Below are positions 1-10,678 of a stretch of 64,000 nt of DNA, in pieces; position 1 is the first letter of the stretch; every line of letters begins with the position of its first letter. Origin of the DNA: Ardenticatenaceae bacterium (GTDB lineage Bacteria > Chloroflexota > Anaerolineae > Promineifilales > Promineifilaceae). Both the position numbers and the translations under genes were made by a program. Under the pieces are notes generated by a model. It was not told the DNA's origin, ran no database searches, and saw nothing but the letters and a program-made list of their open reading frames with translations. The DNA is taken from the NCBI GenBank assembly GCA_020634395.1, contig JACKBU010000025.1:1-64000 (forward strand). The letters are read 5' to 3'.

Positions 1-1363
<1,363 letters not shown>

Positions 1364-1474
1364 AGTCTGGTAGTTTGATAGTCTTGTAGTCTGGTAGTCA
1401 TGTAGTCTTGTAGTCCACAAGTCTGGTAGTCCGACTACCTGACTATGAGACTACTAGACTGTTCGACTATTAGA
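1364..1474. repeat. Degenerate GTAGTC/GACTAC repeat between the two proS genes
   Basis: The gap consists of repeated units of the form TAGTCTGGTAGTC, followed by inverted units such as GACTACCTGACTATGAG. The transcript should fold into a long imperfect hairpin. It is one of several intergenic elements in this window with the same architecture but unrelated sequence. Confidence 0.75.
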
Positions 1475-2917
1475 CTAATATGCTCTGCCGAAGATGGCGA
1501 TCTTGTCGGCGGGTTGGCCGGTGTAGAAGCAGATACCGCTGCCTCCGGGCTGGTCCAACGGGAAGCAGCGGATGGTGGCTTTGGTTTCTTCCTTCACGCG
1601 CTGTTCGTCTTCGCGGCTGCCGGCCCACCAGACGCGGGCAAAGCCACTTTGGATAGCTTCTTTGAAGTCGTCGTAGCTGCTGACGTCGTGGGTGTTGGCG
1701 TCGCGGAATTGGGTGGCCCGGTCCAGCAGGCTTTGCTGGATGTCGGCCAGCAGGTCGGTGACGGTTTGGGCCAGGCCGTCTTGCGAGACGAACTGTTTGC
1801 CATCGCGGCCGGGCACATCGCGGCGGGCCAGGGCGACGCTGTGCTTTTCCACGTCGCGCGGGCCAATTTCGATGCGGCTGGGCACGCCGCGCAGTTCCCA
1901 ATCGTTGAACTTGTAGCCGGGGGTCAGGTTTTCGCGGTCATCAACGTGCACGCGTATGCCGGCGTCTTCCAGTTCGGCTTTAATGCGGGCGGTGGCGGCG
2001 AGAACGGCCGTTTTCTCTTCTTCCTTTTTATAGATGGGCACAATCACCGTCTGGTAGGGCGCCAATCGCGGCGGCAAAATCAGCCCCTGGTCGTCGCCGT
2101 GGGTCATGATAATGGCCCCGATGAAGCGCGTGGACAGACCCCAGGATGTGGTCCAGCAGTACTGCAGCTGGTTGTTGGGGTCCAGGTATTGGATGTCGAA
2201 CGCTTTGGCAAAGTTTTGCCCTAAATTGTGCGACGTGCCCGACTGCAGCGCCTTCCCGTCGCCCATCATCGCTTCGATGGTTAACGTTTCATTGGCCCCG
2301 GCAAAACGCTCCGCTTCCGACTTGACGCCGCGAATGACCGGCACGGCCGCTTCGTTGATGGCAAAGTCGGCGTAGACTTCCAGCATCAGGCGGGTGCGCT
2401 CCTCTGCCTCGGCAGCGGTGGCGTGGGCGGTGTGGCCTTCCTGCCAGTAAAACTCCAACGTGCGCAAGAAGAGCTTGGTGCGCAGTTCCCAGCGCACCAC
2501 GCTGTTCCATAGATTAAGCAGAATGGGCAGGTCGCGGTAACTCTGGATCCAGTTGGCGTAAGCGTGGCCGATCATCGTCTCGGATGTGGGGCGCACGACG
2601 ATGGGTTCGGCCAATTCCTGCCCGCCGCCAATGGTGACCACAGCCAATTCAGGGGCGAACCCTTCGACGTGGGCGGCCTCTTTCTGCAGAAAGCTCATGG
2701 GGATGAACATGGGGAAGCCGGCGTTTTGCACGCCGGTGGCCTTAAAGCGTTTATCGAGGGCCGCCTGGATGTTTTCCCACAGCGTCCAGCCATAAGGCTT
2801 GACGATCATCGTGCCGCGCACGGGGCCGTAATCGGCCAGGTCGGCTTTGAGCACGACGGCGTTGTACCATTCGTTAAAATCTTCGCTGCGGGGAACCAGT
2901 TTGTCTTTATCTGCCAT
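1475..2917 (-). CDS. proS: Prolyl-tRNA synthetase, archaeal/eukaryotic type (ProS type 3)
   Basis: This 480-residue class II synthetase attaches proline to tRNA-Pro. It has the compact archaeal/eukaryotic layout with no editing insertion between motifs 2 and 3. Visible signatures are RPTSETMIGHAY near residue 112, WELRTKLFLRT (motif 2 region), and WTTSWGLSTRFIGAIIMTHG followed by DDQGL near residue 255 (motif 3 region). The C-terminal extension ends in a tyrosine (IFGRAY), as is usual in this class. It is the promoter-proximal gene of a two-gene unit whose second gene is a bacterial-type proS. Carrying both types side by side is redundant; a different substrate preference or antibiotic tolerance is possible but not shown. 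Confidence 0.95.
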   Translation of the reverse strand: MADKDKLVPRSEDFNEWYNAVVLKADLADYGPVRGTMIVKPYGWTLWENIQAALDKRFKATGVQNAGFPMFIPMSFLQKEAAHVEGFAPELAVVTIGGGQELAEPIVVRPTSETMIGHAYANWIQSYRDLPILLNLWNSVVRWELRTKLFLRTLEFYWQEGHTAHATAAEAEERTRLMLEVYADFAINEAAVPVIRGVKSEAERFAGANETLTIEAMMGDGKALQSGTSHNLGQNFAKAFDIQYLDPNNQLQYCWTTSWGLSTRFIGAIIMTHGDDQGLILPPRLAPYQTVIVPIYKKEEEKTAVLAATARIKAELEDAGIRVHVDDRENLTPGYKFNDWELRGVPSRIEIGPRDVEKHSVALARRDVPGRDGKQFVSQDGLAQTVTDLLADIQQSLLDRATQFRDANTHDVSSYDDFKEAIQSGFARVWWAGSREDEQRVKEETKATIRCFPLDQPGGSGICFYTGQPADKIAIFGRAY

Positions 2918-2934
2918 GTGGTTGAATGCCTCAT

Positions 2935-3060
2935 TAGAAGTTGGTAGTTGGAAGATGATAGTTGGGGGCGGTTGGTTGATGGAATTCGCCTTTTGTGTCA
3001 GGTGGTTAGACGGTTTGACTCTCGACCAACCGGCTCACTGACTACTCGACTATCAGTCTG
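2935..3060. repeat. Degenerate GTTGGTAGTT / GACTACTCGACT repeat in the proS leader
   Basis: The transcribed leader of the proS pair contains runs such as GTTGGTAGTTGGAAG and GGTTGGTTGATGG. These face partly complementary runs such as CGACCAACCGG and CACTGACTACTCGAC. It is another low-complexity inverted repeat between a promoter and its gene. Confidence 0.55.
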
Positions 3061-3069
3061 CAAAGGTTG

Positions 3070-3098
3070 AGTATAACAGTCTCCAAAAAGGGCGTCAA
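3070..3098 (-). promoter_or_regulatory. Sigma-70-type promoter of the proS-proS unit
   Basis: On the minus strand TTGACG (3098-3093) lies exactly 17 bp upstream of TATACT (3075-3070), one mismatch from consensus in each box. Transcription would start near 3062, leaving a leader of about 145 nt before the proS start at 2917. Confidence 0.7.
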
Positions 3099-3194
3099 AG
3101 CAGTTTGGCAACGGCCGTGTCATCCACTATCATGCGCCAGGATTCAGCAATTTGGGGAGTGGGCCTGCCCGCTTCCCGGTATGGGAGAAACTGC

Positions 3195-4007
3195 ATGATA
3201 CCTGACAGCCTGACCGATTTTCAAGCCATCTGGTGGGGGCGGATCGCCCTCATCGCCTTATTTTACCTGCTGGCCTGGATCTTTCATCACCTCAGCAGCT
3301 ATCTGGCACAGCGCATCGTCCAGATCAATCGTTTTTCTGGCCAGCGGCCGGGCATTCGCCGTGAACGCCTGCTGACGCTGCGCGACCTGGTGAGCAGCGG
3401 CCTGACGTTTTTAGGATTTGGCCTGGCTACGTTGTTCAGCCTGTCCCTGTTTGTGGATGCCGATACGCTGGTGTGGATGATTGGTTTGTTCAGTGCGGCG
3501 TTTGGTTTGGGGGCACGGCCGTTAATCAGCGATTTTCTCACCGGTGTCAGCTTCATCTTTGAAGACACCTTCGACGTGGGCGAAAAGGTGGAATTTACCG
3601 GCGCCGGCAACTACGTGGAGGGCGTGGTAGAGGTGGTGAACCTGCGCACCACTCAAATTCGTGCGCCAACTGGCGAACTGCTGACCGTGCCCAACGGCGA
3701 AATCCGGCTGGTGCGCAACTACAGCCGCGGCCGTTTCTCCGTGGCCGACATCACGCTTAAAATTGAAACCGGCGATTTGCATCGCGCCGTGGACTTGCTG
3801 ACGAGCATGCGTCAGGACGCCGTGACGCTGCTGCCCAACCTGCTCGAACCGTGGCAGATCATCAGCACGTCGGGTGAGATGGGGCAGCAAACAGAGCTGA
3901 CCCTGGTAGCCAAGGCCCGCTTTGGCAAAGCCGCCGAGATGCGGCCGCGCCTGCTGACGCTGGTGCAGGAGCGCCTGACGGAAGCCGGCATTTCCCTGGT
4001 CGGTTAG
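3195..4007 (+). CDS. Small mechanosensitive channel, MscS family
   Basis: This is a 270-residue membrane channel that would open under membrane tension to release solutes during osmotic downshock. Three hydrophobic segments are visible near residues 12-35, 65-85 and 90-105. The third leads into the pore-lining stretch FGLGARPLISDFLTG. The soluble beta domain follows, with the family pattern VGEKVEF...GVVEVVNLRTTQI...VPNGEI. An ATG at 3195 is preceded by GGGAGA at good spacing and is preferred over an in-frame ATG at 3105, whose 30 extra residues look non-coding. It is divergent from the proS unit and followed by a lipoprotein gene. Confidence 0.9.
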   Translation: MIPDSLTDFQAIWWGRIALIALFYLLAWIFHHLSSYLAQRIVQINRFSGQRPGIRRERLLTLRDLVSSGLTFLGFGLATLFSLSLFVDADTLVWMIGLFSAAFGLGARPLISDFLTGVSFIFEDTFDVGEKVEFTGAGNYVEGVVEVVNLRTTQIRAPTGELLTVPNGEIRLVRNYSRGRFSVADITLKIETGDLHRAVDLLTSMRQDAVTLLPNLLEPWQIISTSGEMGQQTELTLVAKARFGKAAEMRPRLLTLVQERLTEAGISLVG

Positions 4008-4100
4008 AGGAGCAATCGGATAGTTTGCGTCGGGTAAGACACTCTATCTGTGCTTATAATGACCAGTCGGACGTTGTTTTGCGGGAGATAAAGGGTAAGT

Positions 4101-6128
4101 ATGGATAAGCGGTTGGTTGGATTTTGGATTGTGATGGTAAGCCTGTGGCTGGCAGCCTGCAGCGAGCAGCCCACGGCCGTTTTTGACCCTTTTCCTACCA
4201 GCGCCGCCACACTGCCTGCTCCCACCAGCATAGCCAGCCCCACACCGGCCATCCTGCTGCCGACTGGCACCTTTACGGCCGTGCCCCCAACGCCGACGCC
4301 GGTCCCGGCTACAGCCACGGCCGTTTTCCCCCCGCCCAACTATTTCGTTCTGATCCACAACATTTTTCAAGACGAGGCCGGGAACACGGCCGTTTCCGGC
4401 CTCATCGCCAATGGCAGCGGTCTTAAACTGGTGGAACTGCCTGTACCGGGTGACGGCCATGTCTTCAGTGGGGATTATGCCCTGGCGACCAATCAAATCC
4501 TCTACACCGACCGCGCCCACGCGGCCGGACCGGGCGGCCTGGCCGCCGGTCCTCTGCTCAACCTGGACATGAGCAGTGGCCAGACGGAAACGCTGATCGA
4601 CGACAATGTTGTCGCCTTTGCCTGGGCGCCGGATGGCCAAGCCTTCGCCTACATCCTGGCGGTAGATGATACTTATGAACTGCATTGGCACTCGGCCACG
4701 GGCGAAGACATTTTGTTGGCTGTCGACGTGCCGCGTGCCTTCAGCGTCGCCCCATCTGGTGAACAAATCGCTTTTACCCGCGAATCGGGTTACGAAGTCG
4801 GCGGCGAGCCGGGACTTTACGTGGTCAACGTTGCCGATGGGCAAGAACGGCCGATTTCGGCGGTGGATCGCGCCGGGCTGGGCGGCAGCGGTCCGACCTG
4901 GCAGCCCATCTGGTCGTCCGACGAAAGCAGCCTGCTTCTGCAGGTTTCCGCAGGAGACGGCCCGGATTTTGTCTGGGCCGCGGCCGACGGCCGTTCCGAA
5001 TTTACCTTTCTGACCAGCACCCTGAACGATGCTATCGACGCCGCCTGGCAGGAAGCCAATCCCGGCGGCGCGATGGCTATGTGCGCCGACACGAGAGTCG
5101 TCCTGGTGAACGGCCGTTCGCTTATCACCGGCGTCAGCCTGTGCCCGGAACCCATGAGCGGTCCCATGCCCGGCAGCCACCTGGCCGTGTTGACCCTCGA
5201 TCCAGACGCCGGCACGCTGGCAGTGGAGAAGCTGCTGCCTTTGCCTGCGGGTCCGGCCAGCCTGGCGGCCTGGAACGCACCCGGCGAGTCGGTATTTGTT
5301 CTGGGCGAGTCGGCGGCCAGTGTGGATCTGCCCGTCGCTTTGTCCGCCCTGCCCATGCATACGGCGCCTATCAGTCCCACCGTGGAAACGTCGCCCGACG
5401 GGCAGTGGCAGGTGATGTATGGCCTGTCTGATCCGGTCGATGCGGGCGAAAACGGGCCGATATACCGCGCTTACCTGGCCGTGCAGCGCACGGACGGCAG
5501 TCAGAAGTGGACGGTTATTGATGAATGGCGGCCCTACGGCTTAGGGCTGGATTATCCCGCGCCGCTGCACTGGTCGGCCGATGAAGGAGCGGATGACGGC
5601 CGTTACCTCTACTTCACCAACCGCCCTGTCGTCGATGGCTGCGGCCTGTTTGTCAACGGTTCTGACCTCTGGCGGTTGGACCTGACGGATGGCACCTACG
5701 TCCAACTGGTATCGTACGTGGGCACCTCGCTGGCTCTGTCCCCCGATGGGCAAACACTGGCCTACACCAGCACTGGTTCCGGCGGTCCGCGCCAGGTGAT
5801 TTTGCGCAACGTCGCCACGGGCGCAGAGCGCACCATTGATCTGGATTACGATTTGCCGGCCACGGCGGGCAATCTGGTCTGGTCACCGGACGGCGCACAG
5901 CTGCTGGCGACGGTAGCCTACAACCCCTGCCTGCCGCCCGACTGGACCCACTCGGTTTTCCTGGTAGACGTGGCGGGGGAAACGGCCGTTTCCCTCATCG
6001 ACCATGACGAGCGGCGCCTGATAACCCAGGCCTGGCCTGAACCGAACAGCGCCCGGCTGGTCGGGACCGACGGCGCGCGCTGGTTACTCAACGTTGAAAC
6101 AGGCGAGCTAACAGCGGCAGCTGAATGA
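4101..6128 (+). CDS. Secreted lipoprotein with WD40/TolB-like beta-propeller repeats
   Basis: This 675-residue exported protein has a lipoprotein signal ending in LAAC, with Cys20 as the predicted lipidated residue. A Pro/Thr/Ala-rich linker follows (about residues 22-75). The rest contains repeated blades with the WSPDGQ-type motif: FAWAPDGQAF, TSPDGQWQ, LSPDGQTLAYTS and VWSPDGAQLLA. Such propellers usually act as extracytoplasmic binding scaffolds. No catalytic residues are evident, so the role is unknown. Several ACGGCCGT octamers fall in the linker, where they encode TAV (PTAVFDP, FTAVPP, ATAVFPP). Confidence 0.85.
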   Translation: MDKRLVGFWIVMVSLWLAACSEQPTAVFDPFPTSAATLPAPTSIASPTPAILLPTGTFTAVPPTPTPVPATATAVFPPPNYFVLIHNIFQDEAGNTAVSGLIANGSGLKLVELPVPGDGHVFSGDYALATNQILYTDRAHAAGPGGLAAGPLLNLDMSSGQTETLIDDNVVAFAWAPDGQAFAYILAVDDTYELHWHSATGEDILLAVDVPRAFSVAPSGEQIAFTRESGYEVGGEPGLYVVNVADGQERPISAVDRAGLGGSGPTWQPIWSSDESSLLLQVSAGDGPDFVWAAADGRSEFTFLTSTLNDAIDAAWQEANPGGAMAMCADTRVVLVNGRSLITGVSLCPEPMSGPMPGSHLAVLTLDPDAGTLAVEKLLPLPAGPASLAAWNAPGESVFVLGESAASVDLPVALSALPMHTAPISPTVETSPDGQWQVMYGLSDPVDAGENGPIYRAYLAVQRTDGSQKWTVIDEWRPYGLGLDYPAPLHWSADEGADDGRYLYFTNRPVVDGCGLFVNGSDLWRLDLTDGTYVQLVSYVGTSLALSPDGQTLAYTSTGSGGPRQVILRNVATGAERTIDLDYDLPATAGNLVWSPDGAQLLATVAYNPCLPPDWTHSVFLVDVAGETAVSLIDHDERRLITQAWPEPNSARLVGTDGARWLLNVETGELTAAAE

Positions 6129-6324
6129 AAGACACCTGCGCCTAACCCATGACGTATGACGCCGGACAAATTGACATTCCTCTCTTGTTCTAAGCCCTGA
6201 TACCCCCTATCATTTTTCCACAGCTTATCGCCTGTTATTAATTCATTTACCATCTGCCAAAGCGACAAACCCTATCGGCGCTGCTCTTTGTCTCTTTGCT
6301 CCAGGATTTCCAGGAGGCTTTTCC

Positions 6325-8505
6325 GTGAAACGAGTGCTTGTTATTCATCTAAACCAGGACAACCAAACCGAAGTGGTCCATTTTCTCGGCCAGGAAATAC
6401 AAATCCAGTGCAAGGGCTGCGGCGGCGACCCGGAGCAGGCACGCGCCCTCATTGCCGAATACGACGGCCGTGTCGACGCCATTGGGCTGGATGGACTGCC
6501 CACCTTATTGGAACTGGGCCCCTTCAGCAAACCTCATGAACTGGGCCAGACACTGCCCGCCGCTGCCCAAACCACACCGGTCGTCGATGGCAGCGGTATC
6601 CGCGCCGGGCTGGAACGTTGGGGTGTCATCCTGGCCGACCGCGCCCAGCCGGGCATTTTCGCCCAAAAGCACATTCTTATGGTTCCCGGCCTGAACCATC
6701 CCGGTCTGACACAGGCCCTTAACCGCCGCAGTCCGCACGTCCGCTACGCTGATCCGGTTGTCTATTTTGCCCTGCCGCAGTTTCCCGGCGTGGGCAGCAA
6801 ACAGACGCTAAATCGCGCGGCGCCCGGCACGCTGGAGCAGCTGCAAAGCGCCCCTTTCCGGCGCATCAAGCCGCAGCCGGGCGAACCGGGCACAGCCCGC
6901 GCCGCCGCCCCCTTTGAATGGGCCGACGTCATTGCCGGTGACATAGGGGCCATTCGCCGCTATGCGCCGGCGCAGCTCAAGCGCAAAACAGTGGTCGTGG
7001 AGTGCGCCAACGAGGAGGATGTGGCTGATTTGCGGGCGCGCGGCGTGTCTATTCTGGTGACGCTCATGCCATCGACGGACGGCGAGAAGAGTCTGGGGCG
7101 GTGGTCGGCGGCGGCGATAGAAGCGATGCTTGCTGCTTTGCGCCCTGATCCCGACGCTCCTCTGACAGAAGACACTTACCTTGATTTGATGGCCGAAATC
7201 GAGTGGACACCGGGTATCCGTTATTTGCAGCCCGCGGAAGCAGGCATCAATCGTTTTGCTTTCGTTATTCATCCACTGAATATCAAGTTCATCCACAATG
7301 ATCCCCGCTTTCTTTGGACGCGGTTTTTGCCAGACAAGCTGGTGGAGACGGTGGCTGCTTACATGCCGCCCATTTACATTTCGCGCATTACCGGGGGGCA
7401 GTCGCCAACGACGGGGCAGAAGATTGAAGGGTATCTCTTCAGCCTGGCGGCTACCCCGCGCGAGATGATGCGGCATGGCGAGCGGTTTACTTACGGCCGT
7501 CTCAATCAGGCGGCGCGTATGGCCGAGCGCAAAGGCGCGCGCATTATGGGGTTGGGAGCCTTTACCAGCGTGGTGGGCGATGCGGGCATTACCGTGGCCC
7601 ACGAATCGGACATCGCCATTACCAGCGGCAACAGCCTGACCGTTTCGGCCACGCTGGAAGCCGCCAAACAAGCCGTCATCAAGATGGGCCGGCAAGATTT
7701 GACTAAGGGCAAGGTGATGATCATCGGCGCGACGGGCTCCATTGGCTCCATTTGCTCGCGGCTGCTGGCGCAGGCGATTTTTGACGTGGTGCTGGTTTCG
7801 ATTGAGCCGGAGCGGCTGATTGACTTGAAGCGCACGATTCAAGAAGAGACGCCGGGCGCCCACGTGACCATCGCCACCAGAGCTGACGGCTTGCTGGGCG
7901 ACTGCGACCTGATTGTTACGGCCACGTCGGCGTTTGGACAGCGTATTGTAGACGTGAGCCAGTGCAAGCCGGGGGCCGTGGTGTGCGATGTGGCCCGGCC
8001 GCCGGACATCAACAAAGCCGAGGCCGACCTGCGCCCGGACGTGCTGGTGATTGAGAGCGGCGAGGTGCTCATCCCTGGAGACATTGATTTTGGCTACAAC
8101 ATTGGCCTGCCGCCTAAAACGGCCTATGCCTGCCTGGCGGAAACGGCGCTGCTGGCGATGGAAGGACGCTTTGAAGATTACACCCTGGGGCGCAACATCA
8201 CCATTGAGCGCGTGAAAGAGATTTATCGCCTGTTTAAGAAGCACGAGTTCCAGATCGCCGGGCTGCGTTCGTTTGATGAGTATGTGACGGATGAATTTGT
8301 GGCCGAAAAACGCAAGCTGGCCGACGAATACCGCGCCGACCCGGAGTGGTTTGCTCGCGTGCAGCAGGAAGCGACGGCCAAAATCGCCGCCATGCCGGTG
8401 ATGGCTAAAGGCGTGACGGCTTCCGACGATCATACGACGCGGAACCTGGCGTTGGGTGCTGCGGGGTTGGCCCTGCTGGCTGTGCTGCTGCGGCGGCGGA
8501 AGTAG
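6325..8505 (+). CDS. Acyl-ACP-reductase-like dehydrogenase with novel N-terminal half and C-terminal membrane tail
   Basis: This 726-residue protein starts at a GTG preceded by AGGAGG. Residues about 380-690 resemble the cyanobacterial long-chain acyl-ACP reductase / shikimate-dehydrogenase-like family. They include LGAFTSVVGD near 408, a TSGNSLT segment near 432 in the place of the family's TTGNTHT, and a Rossmann nucleotide-binding loop IIGATGSIGS near 465. Residues 1-300 match no family I recognise. The last 20 residues are a hydrophobic helix followed by RRRK, which fits a tail anchor in the membrane. The catalytic cysteine known in cyanobacterial enzymes cannot be placed with confidence by eye, so acyl-ACP reduction is inference; another NAD(P)-dependent reaction is possible. 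Confidence 0.7.
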   Translation: MKRVLVIHLNQDNQTEVVHFLGQEIQIQCKGCGGDPEQARALIAEYDGRVDAIGLDGLPTLLELGPFSKPHELGQTLPAAAQTTPVVDGSGIRAGLERWGVILADRAQPGIFAQKHILMVPGLNHPGLTQALNRRSPHVRYADPVVYFALPQFPGVGSKQTLNRAAPGTLEQLQSAPFRRIKPQPGEPGTARAAAPFEWADVIAGDIGAIRRYAPAQLKRKTVVVECANEEDVADLRARGVSILVTLMPSTDGEKSLGRWSAAAIEAMLAALRPDPDAPLTEDTYLDLMAEIEWTPGIRYLQPAEAGINRFAFVIHPLNIKFIHNDPRFLWTRFLPDKLVETVAAYMPPIYISRITGGQSPTTGQKIEGYLFSLAATPREMMRHGERFTYGRLNQAARMAERKGARIMGLGAFTSVVGDAGITVAHESDIAITSGNSLTVSATLEAAKQAVIKMGRQDLTKGKVMIIGATGSIGSICSRLLAQAIFDVVLVSIEPERLIDLKRTIQEETPGAHVTIATRADGLLGDCDLIVTATSAFGQRIVDVSQCKPGAVVCDVARPPDINKAEADLRPDVLVIESGEVLIPGDIDFGYNIGLPPKTAYACLAETALLAMEGRFEDYTLGRNITIERVKEIYRLFKKHEFQIAGLRSFDEYVTDEFVAEKRKLADEYRADPEWFARVQQEATAKIAAMPVMAKGVTASDDHTTRNLALGAAGLALLAVLLRRRK

Positions 8506-8619
8506 TGGTGGATTTAGATTAGACCAATCTCAAAATTGGTCCAAGCTTGAGCGTGATCAGGAGGAGACGGCCGTTTCCCTCGTCTTGTCTTTGCTTTGGG
8601 GCAATGTTAAACTAAGCCT

Positions 8620-10209
8620 ATGTCCCAGGCTCTGTATCGCAAGTGGCGGCCGGCGCGTTTTGGCGACGTGATCGGCCAGGAACACATCACCCGTACGCTG
8701 CAAAATAGTGTAGCAGCTGATCGGGTGGGCCACGCCTATTTGTTTTGCGGGCCGCGCGGCACGGGCAAAACCACCACGGCGCGCCTGTTGGCCAAAGCAG
8801 TCAACTGCCTGGATGAAGATCTGGCCGAACGGCCGTGTAACCACTGCGTCAACTGTCTGGCCATTAACGAAGGGCGCTTTTTAGACCTGATCGAAATCGA
8901 CGCAGCCTCCAATACCGGCGTCGATGACATCCGCGATTTACGGGATAAGATCAATTTTGCGCCGAATAACGGCCGTTTCAAGGTCTACATCATCGACGAA
9001 GTCCACATGCTGTCTACGGCCGCCTTCAACGCCCTGCTCAAAACGTTAGAAGAGCCGCCCCCCCACGCCAAGTTCGTCCTGGCGACCACCGAAGAACACA
9101 AAGTACCCATCACCATCAAATCCCGCTGCCAGCAGTTCAACTTTCGCCTGCTAACGACGGCCGAGATCAGCGAGCGGTTGGGCTGGTTGGCCGAAAAAGA
9201 AGGCTTCACCATCGAGCCGGAAGCGCAGGCGATGATTGCCCGGCAAGGCGCCGGCAGCGTGCGCGACGCGGAAAGTTTGCTGGACCAACTGGTGCTGGCT
9301 CCCGGCGATGAAATCACGTTGGAGCGGGCGCAAATGGTTTTGGGCACAGCGTCCGATACGGCCGTAGCCGAACTCGTCGATCGCTGGTTGGACAAGGACG
9401 GCGCAGGGGGGTTAGCCCTCATTCACCAGGCGCTGGCTTCCGGGGCCGATGCGCGCCAGTTCTGCCGCCAGATGGTGGTGTACCTGCGAGAACTGCTGCT
9501 GTTGCAGGCGGGCGGGGCGGAGCTGCCGTTGGATGGCACGCCCGAACAGAAGGAGATGATGTTGATCCAGGCCCGGCGCGCCCCGCGCGAGGGTCTTATC
9601 GAGGCCATCAAGCGGTTTAGCGAAGCGGCCCTGACGCCGGCCATCAGTTGGCAGCCACAGCTGCCTCTGGAGCTGGCTTTTGTGGAACTGCTGCCGGCCG
9701 AGCCGCTGCCTATGCCCCCGGCTGCGGCCGTGGCCACGGCCGCAGCGCCTGAACCGGCGGCCAAACCGGCCAAAACAAAAGCCGGGACGAAGAAGGACAA
9801 GTCGCCGGCTCCGGAGAAGGAAACGGCGGCGGCGGTCGCCGCGCCCGCACCTGACCCGCAAACGGCCGTGCCGCAGCGCCTGACTTTAGGCGCGGTCACG
9901 CCCCACTGGCGGGAGATGCTGAGCCGCGTGGAGCAGGTGAACCGTAATTTGCCGGCCCTGCTGACCATGGGCAAACCACTGGCCACGGAAGGCAGCACCA
10001 TTGTGTTAGGCTTTGATTACCCCATCTTCAAAGACAAGTTTGATCAGTTACCGGATGGCGTGCAGGTGGTTGGAGACATTTTCAGCCAACTATTGGGTAC
10101 AAAATGTTCTGTGCGCGCTGTCGTAACGAGCGAATATACCATCCCCATTCAAAAAGATGAATTCGACGCGCTGGCCGAAGAACTGGGCGGCGTTGTGCGA
10201 GAAGAGTAA
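8620..10209 (+). CDS. dnaX: DNA polymerase III subunits gamma/tau
   Basis: This 529-residue clamp-loader ATPase opens the replication clamp and ties the polymerase cores together. It has Walker A GPRGTGKT near residue 44 and the zinc-binding cysteines CNHCVNC near 71. Walker B with DEVHMLS lies near 126 and the SRC sensor region near 165. A Pro/Ala/Lys-rich linker (about residues 365-415) separates the ATPase from a C-terminal tau-like domain. It heads a dnaX-ybaB-recR group, a common bacterial arrangement. No canonical A-rich frameshift site for making gamma was seen. Confidence 0.96.
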   Translation: MSQALYRKWRPARFGDVIGQEHITRTLQNSVAADRVGHAYLFCGPRGTGKTTTARLLAKAVNCLDEDLAERPCNHCVNCLAINEGRFLDLIEIDAASNTGVDDIRDLRDKINFAPNNGRFKVYIIDEVHMLSTAAFNALLKTLEEPPPHAKFVLATTEEHKVPITIKSRCQQFNFRLLTTAEISERLGWLAEKEGFTIEPEAQAMIARQGAGSVRDAESLLDQLVLAPGDEITLERAQMVLGTASDTAVAELVDRWLDKDGAGGLALIHQALASGADARQFCRQMVVYLRELLLLQAGGAELPLDGTPEQKEMMLIQARRAPREGLIEAIKRFSEAALTPAISWQPQLPLELAFVELLPAEPLPMPPAAAVATAAAPEPAAKPAKTKAGTKKDKSPAPEKETAAAVAAPAPDPQTAVPQRLTLGAVTPHWREMLSRVEQVNRNLPALLTMGKPLATEGSTIVLGFDYPIFKDKFDQLPDGVQVVGDIFSQLLGTKCSVRAVVTSEYTIPIQKDEFDALAEELGGVVREE

Positions 10210-10292
10210 GTGAGAGTTGGGCGTTGTTGGTTGTTGGTTGATCGTCCGTCTAACAACTGACAACCAAAAACTGACAGCTAAAAGGAATAACC
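10210..10292. repeat. TTGGTTGTTGG inverted-repeat element between dnaX and ybaB
   Basis: The gap contains a run TTGTTGGTTGTTGGTTG followed, after about 14 bp, by partly complementary units AACAACTGACAACC. It could fold into an imperfect hairpin. It belongs to the same class of low-complexity intergenic elements as those near 1364, 19681, 20555 and 21130. Confidence 0.6.
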
Positions 10293-10676
10293 ATGTCAAA
10301 ACGATCTTTTCAGCGAAAAGCAGGCGGCGGTAAAAGTAAGAACGTGAATCCGCAGGCAATGTTGTCTCAGATGCAGGCGATGCAGCAGCAAATGGTGGAA
10401 GCGCAAGAAGCGTTGGCCAACGAGACGGTGACGGTGACGGCCGGCGGCGGGGCTGTTTCTATTGTCATCAGCGGACATCAGCGGGTGCAGTCCATCACCA
10501 TTAACCCGGAAGTTGTAGACCCGGAGGACGTGGAGATGCTGCAAGATATGCTGGTAGCGGCGGTGAATGCGGCCATCGAACAATCACAAGCCCTCTCGGC
10601 CGAGCGCATGGAAGGCATTACCGGGGGCATGGGCGGCGGCTTGAATGACTTGTTGGGCGGCCTGGGCGGTTTGTAA
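10293..10676 (+). CDS. YbaB/EbfC family nucleoid-associated protein
   Basis: This 127-residue DNA-binding protein belongs to a family that bends DNA and organises the nucleoid as a dimer. The N-terminal tail is Lys/Gly-rich, followed by the helix MLSQMQAMQQQMVEAQEAL. The conserved core ETVTVTAGGGAVSI...ITINPEVVDPEDVEMLQDM...AVNAAIEQSQ follows, then a flexible Gly/Met tail. It lies between dnaX and recR, the usual place for this family. The recR start codon follows its stop after 2 bp, which implies translational coupling. Confidence 0.93.
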   Translation: MSKRSFQRKAGGGKSKNVNPQAMLSQMQAMQQQMVEAQEALANETVTVTAGGGAVSIVISGHQRVQSITINPEVVDPEDVEMLQDMLVAAVNAAIEQSQALSAERMEGITGGMGGGLNDLLGGLGGL

Positions 10677-10678
10677 AG

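Noticed and set aside
4044..5360. Long minus-strand open frame (438 codons) opposite the lipoprotein gene
   Set aside because: It has no recognisable motif and is antisense to a clear lipoprotein with beta-propeller repeats; high GC produces such shadows.
6808..8433. 541-codon minus-strand frame opposite the acyl-ACP-reductase-like gene
   Set aside because: Low-complexity His/Arg-rich translation and no motif; a shadow of the real gene.
9760..9800. Programmed frameshift site in dnaX
   Set aside because: The A-rich linker reads GCCAAAACAAAAGCC, which is not the canonical slippery heptamer, and no stop-generating structure is evident.
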